Shown: one piece after another, positions 1 to 9,336 of the stretch | Layout: each line of letters begins with the position of its first letter | How positions within the stretch are numbered: position 1 is the first letter of the stretch | Source: Ancylomarina sp. DW003 | GTDB lineage: Bacteria; Bacteroidota; Bacteroidia; Bacteroidales; Marinifilaceae | NCBI RefSeq assembly: GCF_029029505.1 | Contig: NZ_JAKJSD010000020.1 | Coordinates: 16,636 to 80,635 of the forward strand | Direction of reading: 5' to 3' | DNA: 64,000 nucleotides | The notes under the pieces: generated by a model | The model's input: the letters and a program-made list of their open reading frames with translations, nothing else | What the model was told of the DNA's origin: nothing | The model's database searches: none | Made by a program: the position numbers and the translations under genes

Positions 1-281
1 TTTTCAAAGAAAGCTAGCAATGCTTCAAGATCAGCAATGAAACTCCATTTGTCTTGGGCAACGAGTTGATCCTCAAAGTATTTGTTTAAATCGCTGTAAT
101 TATTCACGTTAAGATCTGGTAATTCATCATTCCATAAATACCATTCTTCCATTATTTCATCTAGAACTTCTACAACCGTTTGTTCTTCTTGCTTGTCATC
201 ATTATCATCGTCTTTACTACAGGCGGTAAAAGCAAAAAGAAGAATTAAAGTGTAAAGCCAAGATTTATTGAGTTTGATCAT
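1..281 (-). CDS. S41-family peptidase lipoprotein, N-terminal part (runs off window)
   Basis: The minus strand reads from an ATG at 281 with no stop to the window edge. The product begins with a lipoprotein signal (lipobox FTACSKDDD, Cys near residue 20) and an acidic linker. It continues with EEWYLWNDELPD and a KWSFI motif, an arrangement typical of the region before the PDZ and protease domains of Bacteroidota S41 (C-terminal-processing-like) peptidases. The catalytic domain lies outside the window, so activity cannot be judged. The family assignment rests on the N-terminal motif only. It is divergent from gpmI across a 312-bp spacer. Confidence 0.6.
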   Translation of the reverse strand, partial: MIKLNKSWLYTLILLFAFTACSKDDDNDDKQEEQTVVEVLDEIMEEWYLWNDELPDLNVNNYSDLNKYFEDQLVAQDKWSFIADLEALLAFFE

Positions 282-593
282 TGGGAAATTTTTGAGTTAG
301 TTACTTAACTGGTTTATAAAATTAACAATATTATCTACAAAAATATTGCCATAAGTTCTTGATAATTATTTGTTCAAATAGCAAGATGAAATAAAATGAA
401 AATTGAATGAGTCATTTGAGAATTCGAATGTGATTTCTTAATTCATACCTCGAAGTATGTATTTATTTTTTTTAAGCAAACGTTTTCGATGTAAAATAAA
501 GGTTTTCAGGGTTGTAAGTTCTTTTATTATTGAGATTAATAAGGTAGTTTTGCAAGACGAATTTACAAATACAGAATAATCAAAATACGACAA
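282..593. other. Divergent intergenic region upstream of gpmI
   Basis: AT-rich spacer between two divergent genes. Apart from the -7 box listed separately, I see no convincing coding potential, RNA gene or long inverted repeat. Confidence 0.5.
545..552 (+). promoter_or_regulatory. Putative Bacteroidota -7 box for gpmI
   Basis: TAGTTTTG matches the TAnnTTTG consensus recognised by the Bacteroidota primary sigma factor and lies about 40 nt before the gpmI start. No clear TTG -33 box is seen at the standard spacing, so the call rests on the -7 box alone. Confidence 0.45.
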
Positions 594-2120
594 ATGGCTG
601 ATAATAAGAAAGCTCTATTGATGATCCTTGATGGATGGGGAATAGGAGATAAATCGAATTCAGATGTTATTTCAACAGTTGAAACACCATATATTGATAG
701 TTTACAAGCAAAATATCCGAATTCGGCTTTACAGGCTGCAGGAAACTTTGTTGGTTTGCCTGATGGACAGATGGGGAATTCAGAAGTTGGTCACCTTAAT
801 ATTGGTGCTGGCCGTGTAGTTTTTCAAGACCTTGTAAAAATTAACAATGCTGTTAAAGACGGTTCAATTAATGATAATGAGCAGTTGGTGAAAGCCTTTG
901 CGACAGCTAAGAAAAACAATACAAAACTTCATTTAATTGGTTTAATTGGTGATGGTGGGGTTCATTCTTTAAGCTCACACGCAATTGCAATCTGTAAGGC
1001 AGCTAAGGCTTATGGATTGGAAGATGTTTTTGTTCACGGTTTAACTGATGGTCGTGATACGGATCCAAAATCAGGATTGGAATTCGTTAAGGACTTTATG
1101 GCTCAGATTGAAGGATCAGCTAAGTTAGCATCTTTAGTTGGACGTTATTATGGAATGGATCGTGATAGTAACTGGGAGCGTATTAAGCTAGCTTACGATT
1201 TATATACAAAAGCTGAAGGTAAATCGGCTACTGACATGATTCAAGCTATTGAAGAATCATATGCTGAAGGTGTGAGTGATGAGTTTATTAAGCCTGTTGT
1301 GGCTGTTGATGAGGCAGGAACTCCTTTAACTAAAATTGAGGAAGGTGATGTTGTAATTTGTTTCAACTACCGTACAGACCGTTTGCGCCAGATGACTACT
1401 GTATTCTCTCAGGAGGATAAGCAAGAATTTGGTATGCACACCATGAATGTTGATTGGTACACCATGACTTGTTACAATGCTAACTTCAAAGGTGTGAATG
1501 TTATTTACGATAAGGATAATGTTAAGAATACCTTAGGCGAGGTTGTTGCCAATGCTGGGAAAAAACAAATTCGTATTGCAGAAACTGAGAAATATGCTCA
1601 CGTAACATTTTTCTTTTCCGGAGGTCGCGAAGCTGAGTTTGAAGGCGAAACTCGTTTGTTAGCTGCTTCTCCTAAGGTCGCAACTTACGATTTGCAGCCA
1701 GAAATGTCAGCACCAGAAGTTGCCGATAAAATTACAGCAGAGTTGAATGCACAATCAGCTGACTTTGTTTGTTTGAATTTCGCGAATGGCGATATGGTTG
1801 GCCATACAGGTGTTTATGAAGCAATTTCGAAAGCTGTTCAGGCGGTTGATAATTGTGCTAAGCAAGTTGTTGAAGCTGCTAAAGCAAATGGTTACGATGT
1901 TATTATTATCGCTGACCATGGTAATGCAGACTTTGCAGTAAACCCTGATGGATCGCCCAATACGGCTCACTCTCTTAACCCAGTTCCATGTATTTGGGTA
2001 ACTGAGAACCCTAAGCAATTAGAAGATGGTATTTTAGCTGACGTAGCTCCAACTATTATTGATATCATGGGACTTGAGCAGCCGGAAGAAATGACTGGTA
2101 AATCTTTGATCATAAAATAA
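594..2120 (+). CDS. gpmI: 2,3-bisphosphoglycerate-independent phosphoglycerate mutase
   Basis: Glycolytic and gluconeogenic enzyme that interconverts 3- and 2-phosphoglycerate in the cytoplasm using two Mn ions. At 508 aa it has the usual iPGM length. The metal-binding Asp is in LILDGWGIG (about residue 13), the phospho-acceptor Ser63 is in [14 protein letters not shown], the substrate loop is [11 protein letters not shown], and the C-terminal metal ligands are in [10 protein letters not shown]. Monocistronic by appearance, with a -7 box upstream and a weak hairpin downstream. Nothing unusual in the reading frame. Confidence 0.97.
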   Translation: MADNKKALLMILDGWGIGDKSNSDVISTVETPYIDSLQAKYPNSALQAAGNFVGLPDGQMGNSEVGHLNIGAGRVVFQDLVKINNAVKDGSINDNEQLVKAFATAKKNNTKLHLIGLIGDGGVHSLSSHAIAICKAAKAYGLEDVFVHGLTDGRDTDPKSGLEFVKDFMAQIEGSAKLASLVGRYYGMDRDSNWERIKLAYDLYTKAEGKSATDMIQAIEESYAEGVSDEFIKPVVAVDEAGTPLTKIEEGDVVICFNYRTDRLRQMTTVFSQEDKQEFGMHTMNVDWYTMTCYNANFKGVNVIYDKDNVKNTLGEVVANAGKKQIRIAETEKYAHVTFFFSGGREAEFEGETRLLAASPKVATYDLQPEMSAPEVADKITAELNAQSADFVCLNFANGDMVGHTGVYEAISKAVQAVDNCAKQVVEAAKANGYDVIIIADHGNADFAVNPDGSPNTAHSLNPVPCIWVTENPKQLEDGILADVAPTIIDIMGLEQPEEMTGKSLIIK

Positions 2121-2138
2121 AGAAAAATTAGATGTGAG

Positions 2139-2178
2139 GCCTGAGAATCTGTATATCTCAAAATCAACCTCAGGCTTT
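2139..2178 (+). terminator. Possible gpmI terminator hairpin
   Basis: GCCTGAG (2139-2145) pairs with CTCAGGC (2169-2175) and can be extended by G-U pairs, 19 nt after the gpmI stop. There is no strong T run, so this is a weak call. Confidence 0.35.
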
Positions 2179-2303
2179 ATATCTAATATCACATATCTTT
2201 ATAGATATATAAGAATCCGTATTATCTTTGCCGATGATACGGATTTGCTTTTATAACGAATATGCAAATTCGTAATTATTAATTCGTAATTACTCATTGA
2301 TTA

Positions 2304-2888
2304 ATGTTACAGATAGGAAATGCCATAGTAAGTCTCGATGTGATTGAGAAGAAGTTTATTTGCGATTTCGCGAAATGCAAAGGAGCTTGTTGTGTTGAAG
2401 GAGACTCGGGAGCACCATTAGATGATGATGAAAAAGCCATTCTTGAAGAAATCTATCCTGATATTAAGGAATACTTGAATGAAAAGGGTATTGCCGAAAT
2501 TGAGAAACAAGGTACTTCAGTTATTGATTCTGATGGCGATCTGGTAACTCCAATTATCAATGATAAAGAATGTGTTTACACGGTTTTTGAAAATGGATTG
2601 GCTTTATGTGGTATTGAGAAAGCTTTCCTTGATGGGAAAATAAGTTACCGCAAACCAATTTCTTGTTCTTTATATCCTATTCGTATTCAGAAATATGAAG
2701 AATTCGATGCTGTAAACTATAACAAATGGAAAATTTGTGCTCCTGCTCGTGAATTAGGTTTCAAAATGGGCACACCAGTGTATAAGTTTTTGAAGGATCC
2801 ATTAATTCGAAAATATGGTGAAGATTGGTATAATGAGCTAGAATATGCTGCCGAAAATCTTGAAGAGATCTATCAGATTAGAAGATAG
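2304..2888 (+). CDS. DUF3109 family protein (YkgJ-like cysteine cluster)
   Basis: A 194-aa soluble protein. It carries a cysteine cluster CDFAKCKGACC near residues 20-30 and further cysteines in ECVYTVFENGLALCGIEKA, ISCSLYPIR and KICAPARE. This pattern is shared with the DUF3109/YkgJ family, which is presumed to bind zinc or an iron-sulfur cluster. The exact biochemical role is unknown. It stands alone between gpmI and the dipeptidase and is followed by a strong terminator. Confidence 0.85.
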   Translation: MLQIGNAIVSLDVIEKKFICDFAKCKGACCVEGDSGAPLDDDEKAILEEIYPDIKEYLNEKGIAEIEKQGTSVIDSDGDLVTPIINDKECVYTVFENGLALCGIEKAFLDGKISYRKPISCSLYPIRIQKYEEFDAVNYNKWKICAPARELGFKMGTPVYKFLKDPLIRKYGEDWYNELEYAAENLEEIYQIRR

Positions 2889-2921
2889 TTTTATTTGAAG
2901 ATTGACTCTGAAAATATAATG

Positions 2922-2967
2922 AATAGTCGCAAATTGAGTTACATCAATTTGTGACTATTTTGTTTTA
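2922..2967 (+). terminator. Rho-independent terminator after DUF3109 gene
   Basis: A 16-bp stem (2922-2937 with 2944-2959, one G-U pair) closed by a 6-nt loop and followed by a T-rich tail. It lies 33 nt after the stop codon. Confidence 0.85.
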
Positions 2968-3104
2968 AGAAAACCTCACTTTTTTGTGATTAAAAATTAA
3001 TTGATATTCAAGTGTTATTAAATCTCAAATCCTGATTGTTAATTGAAAAGGGGATTTGTATATTTACCACTCAAATTTTAAATACTAATAATAACATATA
3101 CAAC

Positions 3105-4478
3105 ATGGACAACATTAAAGGGTATATCGAAGAGAATAAAGATAGATTTCTTGATGAACTATTCGGATTGATTCGCATCCCATCAATTAGCTCAATTGAA
3201 GCTAACAAACCAGAAATGTACAAAGCTGCTGAATACTGGAAGCAGTTGATGTTAGATGCTGGTGCTGATAAAGCAGTAGTTCTGGAAACAGAAGGAAACC
3301 CAGTAACCTATGGTGAGAAGATCATTGATCCAGCTTTACCAACTGTATTGATTTATGGCCATATGGATGTTATGCCTGTTGATCCAGTTGAGCTTTGGGA
3401 TACTGATCCTTTTGAGCCAGTAGTAAAAGATGGTAAAATTTGGGCACGTGGTGCTGATGATGATAAAGGGCAAGCTTTTATGCATGCTAAGGCTTTTGAA
3501 TACATGGTTAAGAACGATTGCTTGACTTGTAACATAAAGTTCATGATTGAAGGTGAAGAAGAAGTAGGTTCTCCTAATCTTCCTAAGTTTTGCGAAGAGC
3601 ATAAAGACATGTTAAAGTCAGATATCATCTTGGTTTCAGATACAGGTATGATTGCTCCGGATATACCATCAATCACAACAGGTCTTCGTGGTTTAATGTA
3701 TTGGGAAGTTGAAGTAACTGGCCCTAACCGCGATCTTCACTCAGGATTGTTTGGTGGTGCTGTTGCAAACCCAATCAACGTATTGGCTAAAATGATTACT
3801 CAGATGGTTGACGAGAATGGTCATATCACTATTCCTGGTTTCTACGATGACGTAATTGAAGTATCAAAAGAAGAGCGTGCTATGATGGCTGAAGCTCCTT
3901 TCGATGTTGAAGAATATAAGAAAGCAATTGATGTAAAAGAATTAGCTGGTGAGAAAGGTTACACACCTTCAGAGCACACAGGAATTCGTCCATCTTTCGA
4001 TATTTGTGGTATTTGGGGTGGTTACATTGGCGAAGGTGCTAAAACTGTATTGCCATCTAAAGCTCATGCTAAGATTTCTACTCGTTTGGTTCCAAACCAA
4101 GATTGGGAAAAGATCTCTGTTCTATTTAAAGAGCATTTTGAAGCAATTGCACCTGACTGTGTAAAGGTTGAGGTTACGCCTCTTCACGGTGGTCAAGGAT
4201 ATGTTTGTCCGATTGATATTCCTGCATACCAAGCAGCTGATAAGGCTTATACTGAAGTTTACGGTAAGCGTCCAGTTCCTGTTCGTTCAGGAGGTTCTAT
4301 TCCAATTATCTCTACTTTCGAAGAGATCTTGGGTACAAAATCTGTATTAATGGGATTCGGTCTTGAGGCTGATGCAATTCATTCTCCAAACGAGAACTTC
4401 CCATTAGAGCAATTCTACAACGGAATCAACACAATTCCATTGTTTTACAAGCACTATGCTGAATTGATGAAGAAGTAG
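3105..4478 (+). CDS. M20-family dipeptidase / metallopeptidase
   Basis: Zinc-dependent exopeptidase of the M20 family (dipeptidase/carnosinase-like), probably cleaving dipeptides in the cytoplasm. Metal-site motifs are in order: YGHMDVMPVD, the bridging Asp in GADDDKGQ, the catalytic EGEEEVGS, the Asp in VSDTGM, and the C-terminal His in ADAIHSPNENF. The dimerisation domain (about residues 200-370) contains LHSGLFGGAVANP. The frame extends upstream to a TTG at 3036, but the ATG at 3105 gives the normal N-terminus (MDNIKGYIEENKDRFL) and 457 aa, so I start there. Confidence 0.93.
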   Translation: MDNIKGYIEENKDRFLDELFGLIRIPSISSIEANKPEMYKAAEYWKQLMLDAGADKAVVLETEGNPVTYGEKIIDPALPTVLIYGHMDVMPVDPVELWDTDPFEPVVKDGKIWARGADDDKGQAFMHAKAFEYMVKNDCLTCNIKFMIEGEEEVGSPNLPKFCEEHKDMLKSDIILVSDTGMIAPDIPSITTGLRGLMYWEVEVTGPNRDLHSGLFGGAVANPINVLAKMITQMVDENGHITIPGFYDDVIEVSKEERAMMAEAPFDVEEYKKAIDVKELAGEKGYTPSEHTGIRPSFDICGIWGGYIGEGAKTVLPSKAHAKISTRLVPNQDWEKISVLFKEHFEAIAPDCVKVEVTPLHGGQGYVCPIDIPAYQAADKAYTEVYGKRPVPVRSGGSIPIISTFEEILGTKSVLMGFGLEADAIHSPNENFPLEQFYNGINTIPLFYKHYAELMKK

Positions 4479-4502
4479 TTTTTTAAAGACACTCAAATAT
4501 TG

Positions 4503-4537
4503 AAAGCACTCTCGATTAATTTCGAGGGTGCTTTTTT
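4503..4537 (+). terminator. Rho-independent terminator after dipeptidase
   Basis: AAAGCACTCTCGA (4503-4515) pairs with TCGAGGGTGCTTT (4522-4534) and is followed by a T run. A near-identical hairpin lies at 5662-5695, so the next gene is bracketed by sibling terminators (see findings). Confidence 0.9.
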
Positions 4538-4850
4538 ATTGATATGAAGTTTATTGTGTGAAAGTTGAAAAAATAATAGAAATAAATAAGCATGTTAGTG
4601 TATTAGATTCATTGCGGTTATTATGAGAATAGAGTCTGAAAATTTAAAGTTAAATAAGATTTAATAATACTCTGATTATTAAAATCCTGATTTAAGGTAT
4701 TGAGATTATTACGACAAATTGGCGTTTTTTATTTTTTAGGATATTGATGCATTGTGTATGTTGGTCAGTTAGTTAGGGCTAAATTTTATTTGTTCGATAT
4801 TAGATAATGTTGTAAACTTGCGGTATACACACATTTTAAAATCGAATGAT
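4538..4850. other. Intergenic spacer upstream of the DUF4382 lipoprotein
   Basis: 313 bp of AT-rich sequence. No open frame, RNA or clear repeat is seen. A TTG-started extension of the downstream gene at 4818 overlaps its end but is not favoured. Confidence 0.4.
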
Positions 4851-5636
4851 ATGAAGAAGTTGTTTAGAATGGTTGGCTTTTGCTTATTAGCAGCGTCAAT
4901 TTTTTCAGCCTGTGATAGTGATGATAGTAAAATGGCAAAAGTAAAAGTGCTTTTGGTTGATGCTCCGGCAGATTACGAGAAGGTTCTTATTGATCTTGTA
5001 GATGTTGAAGTAAAAACGGATATTTGGGAATCACTTGACGGTGTTGAAAAGAAAGTTTACGATATCTTAAAGCTTACGAATGGTGAAGAAGCTTTATTAG
5101 GTGAAATTGAATTACCTGAAGGGGAGTTGAACGAAATTCGATTAATTCTTGGCGATAATAATAAGTTAGGAATTAATGGTGAAGAGGTCGATTTGAACAC
5201 ACCTTCAGCATCGCAGAGTGGATTGAAAATTAAATTGGATGCAATGCTTGAGGAAGGTGTTACATACAAGTTGGTTCTTGATTTTGATGCTGCCAAATCA
5301 ATTGTAAAAGCTGGTAATTCCGGTAAATACAATTTGAAACCAGTAATTAGAGCTCATATGGAAGCTCAAACAGGTGCTATTAAGGGTATGATTGATCCTA
5401 TTGATACAGATTGTGTTGTATATGCAATTGTTGGAACTGACAGTATCTCTACTTATGCGAATGAAGAAGGCAAATTTTTAATTCGTGCTTTGGACGCAAA
5501 TACTTATAGGGTAGTTGCTGTTCCTACAGTTGAAAGCGGTCTTGTAGAAGTAGAAAAAGCAGATGTAGACGTTTCAATAGGTGAAGTGACTGACGCCGGA
5601 ACATTAACCTTTTTACCAGTAGAAGCAGCTAATTAG
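4851..5636 (+). CDS. DUF4382 domain lipoprotein
   Basis: 261-aa exported lipoprotein of unknown function. The N-terminus MKKLFRMVGFCLLAASIFSAC is a signal peptide with lipobox FSAC, followed by an Asp-rich linker, so it is probably lipid-anchored at the outer or inner membrane. Residues about 30-175 match the DUF4382 pattern (VKVLLVDAPADYEKVLIDL, then ELNEIRLILGDNN, then YKLVLDFDAAKSIV). The C-terminal 80 residues look like a beta-sandwich (carboxypeptidase-regulatory-like) domain. The ATG at 4851 gives the signal peptide; the frame also extends to a TTG at 4818. It is bracketed by two sibling terminators. Confidence 0.85.
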   Translation: MKKLFRMVGFCLLAASIFSACDSDDSKMAKVKVLLVDAPADYEKVLIDLVDVEVKTDIWESLDGVEKKVYDILKLTNGEEALLGEIELPEGELNEIRLILGDNNKLGINGEEVDLNTPSASQSGLKIKLDAMLEEGVTYKLVLDFDAAKSIVKAGNSGKYNLKPVIRAHMEAQTGAIKGMIDPIDTDCVVYAIVGTDSISTYANEEGKFLIRALDANTYRVVAVPTVESGLVEVEKADVDVSIGEVTDAGTLTFLPVEAAN

Positions 5637-5661
5637 GCTATTCTTCGAATAATATTTAGAT

Positions 5662-5695
5662 AACACTCTCGATTAGGTTCGAGGGTGTTTTTTAT
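5662..5695 (+). terminator. Rho-independent terminator after DUF4382 gene
   Basis: AACACTCTCGA (5662-5672) pairs with TCGAGGGTGTT (5679-5689), followed by TTTTTATTTT. It shares the core CTCTCGATTA..TTCGAGGGTG with the terminator at 4503-4537. Confidence 0.88.
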
Positions 5696-5776
5696 TTTAG
5701 CTAGCAAGGATAAAAAGGTGTGCTTTTATTTGATGAAGGCAGAAAACTCAATTACAATTAAATCAAACACTTGTTC

Positions 5777-5805
5777 TTGCCTTCAAAGAAAAAGCCTTAT
5801 ATTTG
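5777..5805 (+). promoter_or_regulatory. Putative Bacteroidota promoter for era
   Basis: A TTG at 5777-5779 and a perfect -7 box TATATTTG at 5798-5805 are separated by 18 nt, which suits the Bacteroidota sigma consensus. This predicts a transcript start near 5812 and a leader of about 100 nt before era. Confidence 0.55.
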
Positions 5806-5911
5806 CAAATTCAAAATGTTTCGAGATTTTGCTGATAAGATTTTGGTTTATTGCTGTTTATGAAAAGTAATGAGCTTAACTTTCAAAGTTTTGAAACCTC
5901 ATAATCACGAT

Positions 5912-6805
5912 ATGTCAGAAAAAATACCTCATAAATCAGGTTTTGTAAACATCATTGGTAATCCTAATGTTGGAAAATCGACCTTAATGAATAATTTGGT
6001 TGGAGAGCGAATTTCAATTATTACTTCGAAATCGCAAACGACCCGCCATAGAATCAAAGGAATCGTTAACGGAGACGATTTCCAGATTGTATATTCAGAT
6101 ACACCAGGTGTATTGAAGCCAAATTATAAGCTTCAGGAATCGATGATGAAGTATTCAACTTCGGCATTGGTTGATGCAGATATTATTCTTTATGTAACTG
6201 ATGTTGTTGAGACCATCGACAAAAATGAAGAGTTTTTGAAAAAAGTTCAAGGAGCTACTGTACCTGTTTTATTGATTTTGAATAAAATTGACCTAACTGA
6301 TCAGACTAAACTCTTGAAAATATTCGATCGTTGGAAAGAGAAACTACCTCAAGCAGAGATCTTCCCAATGTCGGCAAAAGAGAATTTTAACGTTGAAAAC
6401 CTATTCAACCGTATTCTTGAACTTTTACCAGAAGGACCAGCATATTTCGCTAAAGATGAGGTGACAGATTTACCATCTCGTTTTTTCGTGACTGAGATTA
6501 TCAGAGAAAAAGTTCTAATGAACTACGATAAGGAAGTACCTTATAGTGTTGAGGTGGAAGTTGAGGAGTATAAGGATGAGCCAAAGATCATTAGAATCAT
6601 GGCTGTTATAAATGTTGAAAGAAGCTCACAAAAAGGAATTATTATTGGGCACAAAGGTGCTGCTTTGAAAAAAGTAGGAACGGATGCCCGAAAAGATATT
6701 GAAGCATTCTTTGGAAAGAAAGTATTCTTGCAACTCTATGTAAAAGTTGCTAAAGATTGGAGAAGTAAGGATTCTCAGCTTAAGAACTTCGGTTATCAGA
6801 AATAA
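5912..6805 (+). CDS. era: GTPase Era, 16S rRNA/30S assembly factor
   Basis: Essential GTPase that binds the 3' end of 16S rRNA during small-subunit maturation. G1 is GNPNVGKST, G3 is DTPG, G4 is NKID, and G5-like SAK is in FPMSAKENF. The C-terminal KH domain (about 200-290) includes IGHKGAALKKVGTDARKDIE. From the ATG at 5912 (MSEKIPHKSGFVN) the product is 297 aa, the normal Era length. An in-frame ATG at 5870 would add 14 residues and is less likely. der follows 123 bp downstream on the same strand. Confidence 0.96.
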   Translation: MSEKIPHKSGFVNIIGNPNVGKSTLMNNLVGERISIITSKSQTTRHRIKGIVNGDDFQIVYSDTPGVLKPNYKLQESMMKYSTSALVDADIILYVTDVVETIDKNEEFLKKVQGATVPVLLILNKIDLTDQTKLLKIFDRWKEKLPQAEIFPMSAKENFNVENLFNRILELLPEGPAYFAKDEVTDLPSRFFVTEIIREKVLMNYDKEVPYSVEVEVEEYKDEPKIIRIMAVINVERSSQKGIIIGHKGAALKKVGTDARKDIEAFFGKKVFLQLYVKVAKDWRSKDSQLKNFGYQK

Positions 6806-6928
6806 ATATTAGTACCCTATCGGGATGAGTGATGGAACTGTCTATGAGAGACGACGTATTCGCTCAAATAAATTTGAATATAGATTCTTGAATTTCTTTT
6901 GAAATCAGGATTGATAAATACTTAAGAA

Positions 6929-8236
6929 ATGGGCAATATAGTTGCAATTGTAGGTCGTCCAAATGTTGGAAAATCTACACTCTTTAATCGCTTGACAGGA
7001 ACTCGTAAGGCGATTGTAAATGAAACTGCGGGTGTAACTCGTGATAGAAATTACGGTAAGGCCGACTGGAATGGAACAGAGTTTTCATTGATCGATACAG
7101 GTGGTTTTTCAGTTAACTCTGATGATATTTTTGAAGAAGAAATTCGTAAGCAGGTGATGTTGGCAATTGATGAGTCAGATGCCATTCTTTTCGTTTTGGA
7201 TGTTCAGCATGGTTTAACAGATTTTGATCAGGCTGTAGCTAAAATTCTTCGTCGTACTAAGAAAAAAGTATATGTTGTAGCCAATAAGGCTGATAATAGT
7301 GAATTGATATATGCTGCGAATGAATTTTATTCATTGGGAATAGGTGATTTGGTTTACCCAATTTCTTCGGTCAATGGTTCGGGAACAGGTGATATGCTTG
7401 ATGCACTAGTAGCTGATTTCATCGAGAAACCAGAAGAGGATGACATGGATTTACCTCGTATTGCCTTTGTAGGTCGTCCAAATGTTGGAAAATCATCAAC
7501 TGTAAATGCTCTGTTAGGTGTTGATAGAAATATTGTAACCGATGTTGCGGGTACGACTCGTGATTCAATTCATACACGTTTCCAAGGATTTGGGCATGAT
7601 TTTATCATGGTAGATACGGCTGGTGTTCGTAAGAAACCAAAGGTAAACGAAGATCTGGAGTTCTATTCTGTGATGCGTTCTATTCGTACGATTGAAAGTG
7701 CTGACGTTTGTGTTCTAATATTAGACGCAACCCGTGGTGTTGAAGCTCAGGATTTAGCTATTTACGATATGGTTATCAAGAACCGTAAAGGGTGTGTGGT
7801 GATGGTAAACAAGTGGGACCTTCTTTCTAAAGAAACCAATACGATGAAGGAATTTGAAGCTGATATTCGCAAGCGCTTAGCTCCTTTTAACGATGTGCCT
7901 ATTGTCTTTACCTCTGCTGTTGAGAAAGTTCGTTTGATTAAGGTGCTTGAAAATGCCATTACGGTATACGAAAACCGTGTACGTAAGATAAAGACTTCGG
8001 AGTTGAATAAAGTGATGTTGAAAGCAATTGAGAATTTCAGACCACCAGCAGTCAAAGGAAAATTCATACAAATTAAGTATGTATCTCAATTACCAACTTT
8101 TGCTCCAACTTTTGCGTTCTATTGTAATCTTCCACAGTATATTCGCGATTCATATAAGCGTTATCTTGAAAATCAAATTCGTGATAACTGGGATTTTACC
8201 GGAGTTCCAATCCAAATTTTTGTAAGAAAGAAATAA
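6929..8236 (+). CDS. der: GTPase Der (EngA), 50S ribosome assembly factor
   Basis: Double-GTPase protein needed for large-subunit maturation. Two G domains are visible: [12 protein letters not shown] near residue 8 with DTGG and NKAD, and [12 protein letters not shown] near residue 180 with DTAG and NKWD. The C-terminal KH-like domain (about 350-435) contains [12 protein letters not shown] and ends FVRKK. At 435 aa it has the usual length. It is followed by a strong terminator. Confidence 0.97.
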   Translation: MGNIVAIVGRPNVGKSTLFNRLTGTRKAIVNETAGVTRDRNYGKADWNGTEFSLIDTGGFSVNSDDIFEEEIRKQVMLAIDESDAILFVLDVQHGLTDFDQAVAKILRRTKKKVYVVANKADNSELIYAANEFYSLGIGDLVYPISSVNGSGTGDMLDALVADFIEKPEEDDMDLPRIAFVGRPNVGKSSTVNALLGVDRNIVTDVAGTTRDSIHTRFQGFGHDFIMVDTAGVRKKPKVNEDLEFYSVMRSIRTIESADVCVLILDATRGVEAQDLAIYDMVIKNRKGCVVMVNKWDLLSKETNTMKEFEADIRKRLAPFNDVPIVFTSAVEKVRLIKVLENAITVYENRVRKIKTSELNKVMLKAIENFRPPAVKGKFIQIKYVSQLPTFAPTFAFYCNLPQYIRDSYKRYLENQIRDNWDFTGVPIQIFVRKK

Positions 8237-8269
8237 ATGCTTCTATAGCTTTTATTCAACTAAAATATA

Positions 8270-8312
8270 AAAACGTGTACTTATCCTTAAGGGATGAATA
8301 CACGTTTTTTTT
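8270..8312 (+). terminator. Rho-independent terminator after der
   Basis: AAAACGTGTA (about 8270-8279) pairs with TACACGTTTT (8299-8308). A smaller inner pairing of ATCC with GGAT is possible, and a run of T follows. It lies about 35 nt after the der stop. Confidence 0.85.
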
Positions 8313-8329
8313 ATGCCCAAGTTTTCATA

Positions 8330-8349
8330 AATACCAACATGTTGGTATT
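8330..8349. promoter_or_regulatory. 20-bp perfect palindrome (possible operator)
   Basis: AATACCAACATGTTGGTATT is identical to its reverse complement. It lies just beyond the der terminator and about 250 bp before the hemerythrin-like gene. A palindrome of this size suits a dimeric regulator; which one is unknown. Confidence 0.4.
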
Positions 8350-8494
8350 GCAGCATAGTTTTTCTGAAGCTATTTTTGTCATAACAAAACAAAGCCAAGG
8401 AAGCTGAAATCAGATGAAGATTAAGAAATCTTTTGCCATAATATTTCTTTTTTAGTGTTAATACTTCATTCGATTTCAGTTTTTCTATTTATAC

Positions 8495-8541
8495 AAGAGA
8501 GCTCAATTTTCGGACTTGTTTGTCTGTTTTGGAGCTCTCTT
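8495..8541 (+). promoter_or_regulatory. Leader hairpin upstream of the hemerythrin/regulator pair
   Basis: AAGAGAGCTC (8495-8504) pairs perfectly with GAGCTCTCTT (8532-8541) around a 27-nt loop. No T run follows, so it is not a standard terminator. It ends 57 nt before the start codon and could be a 5' untranslated structure. Confidence 0.4.
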
Positions 8542-8597
8542 CTTGTTATATAAAGAATAATGTGTAATTTAAATCATCAAACAAAAACATAGGAAAT

Positions 8598-9326
8598 ATG
8601 CGCATTACCAAGGATATGAAAATGGCAGATGTCATTCAGATGAACTACATGTTAATACCTGTGATTTATCGGTTCGGAATCAATTTAGGTTTTGGTGATA
8701 AGTCAGTGATAGAAATTTGTGAAGAGACTAATGTAGATCTGAATTTTTTCCTACAGATGGTTAACACATATCATGATAAAGATTATTTTCCGAAAGAGGA
8801 ATTGCAATCAATTCCATCAAAAGATATCGTTACCTATCTGAAAATGACCCATTCAAGCTATTTGAATGAGAAGCTTTCAGAGATTGAAGATTTAATAGAA
8901 GCTTTGCAGCACACCGAAACTGAGGATGAGAAATATATCTTGCTGATTAGGAATTTTTATGAAGGTTATAAAAATGAATTAACTGAGCATATTATGCATG
9001 AAGAAGAAGTCGTTTTTCCTTATGTTTTGACTGTAGAGGAGATTTGCAAGGCAGGAGTTATTTCGGAAAAGAACCAGAAAATTTATGATTCTTTTTCTAT
9101 CTTAAAATATCAAGATGCGCATGATGATGTTGAAGAAAAATTGATGGATTTAAAAACCATCATGATAAAATATCTGACACCTCCACTAAATACAAACTTG
9201 TACCATAAAATTATTCAATTGCTTTTTATGTTGGAACAAGATTTAAGTTATCATGCTCGTATCGAAGACAAAGTTCTGCTTCCTAAGATGATTGCTATGG
9301 AGAAAATTATTACTGAATTGAATTAA
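8598..9326 (+). CDS. Hemerythrin HHE-domain protein, RIC/ScdA-related
   Basis: 242-aa cytoplasmic protein. Residues 1-65 resemble the ScdA/RIC N-terminal domain (MADVIQMNYMLIPVIYRFGINLGFGDKSVIEICEE), but the usual Cys-Cys of that domain is replaced by NLGFG. Residues about 80-240 form a hemerythrin-like four-helix bundle with candidate di-iron ligands in MTHSSYL, LTEHIMHEEEVVFPYV, DAHDDVEE and SYHARIEDKVLLP. RIC proteins act in repair of iron-sulfur centres after nitric oxide or oxidative stress; without the cysteines a sensing or storage role is equally possible. The 10-nt gap to the next gene implies one operon with the response regulator. Confidence 0.8.
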   Translation: MRITKDMKMADVIQMNYMLIPVIYRFGINLGFGDKSVIEICEETNVDLNFFLQMVNTYHDKDYFPKEELQSIPSKDIVTYLKMTHSSYLNEKLSEIEDLIEALQHTETEDEKYILLIRNFYEGYKNELTEHIMHEEEVVFPYVLTVEEICKAGVISEKNQKIYDSFSILKYQDAHDDVEEKLMDLKTIMIKYLTPPLNTNLYHKIIQLLFMLEQDLSYHARIEDKVLLPKMIAMEKIITELN

Positions 9327-9336
9327 ACGGGAAGCT

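Noticed and set aside
5685..5870. Small open frame between the DUF4382 gene and era
   Set aside because: It overlaps the terminator and the predicted era promoter and has no recognisable features.
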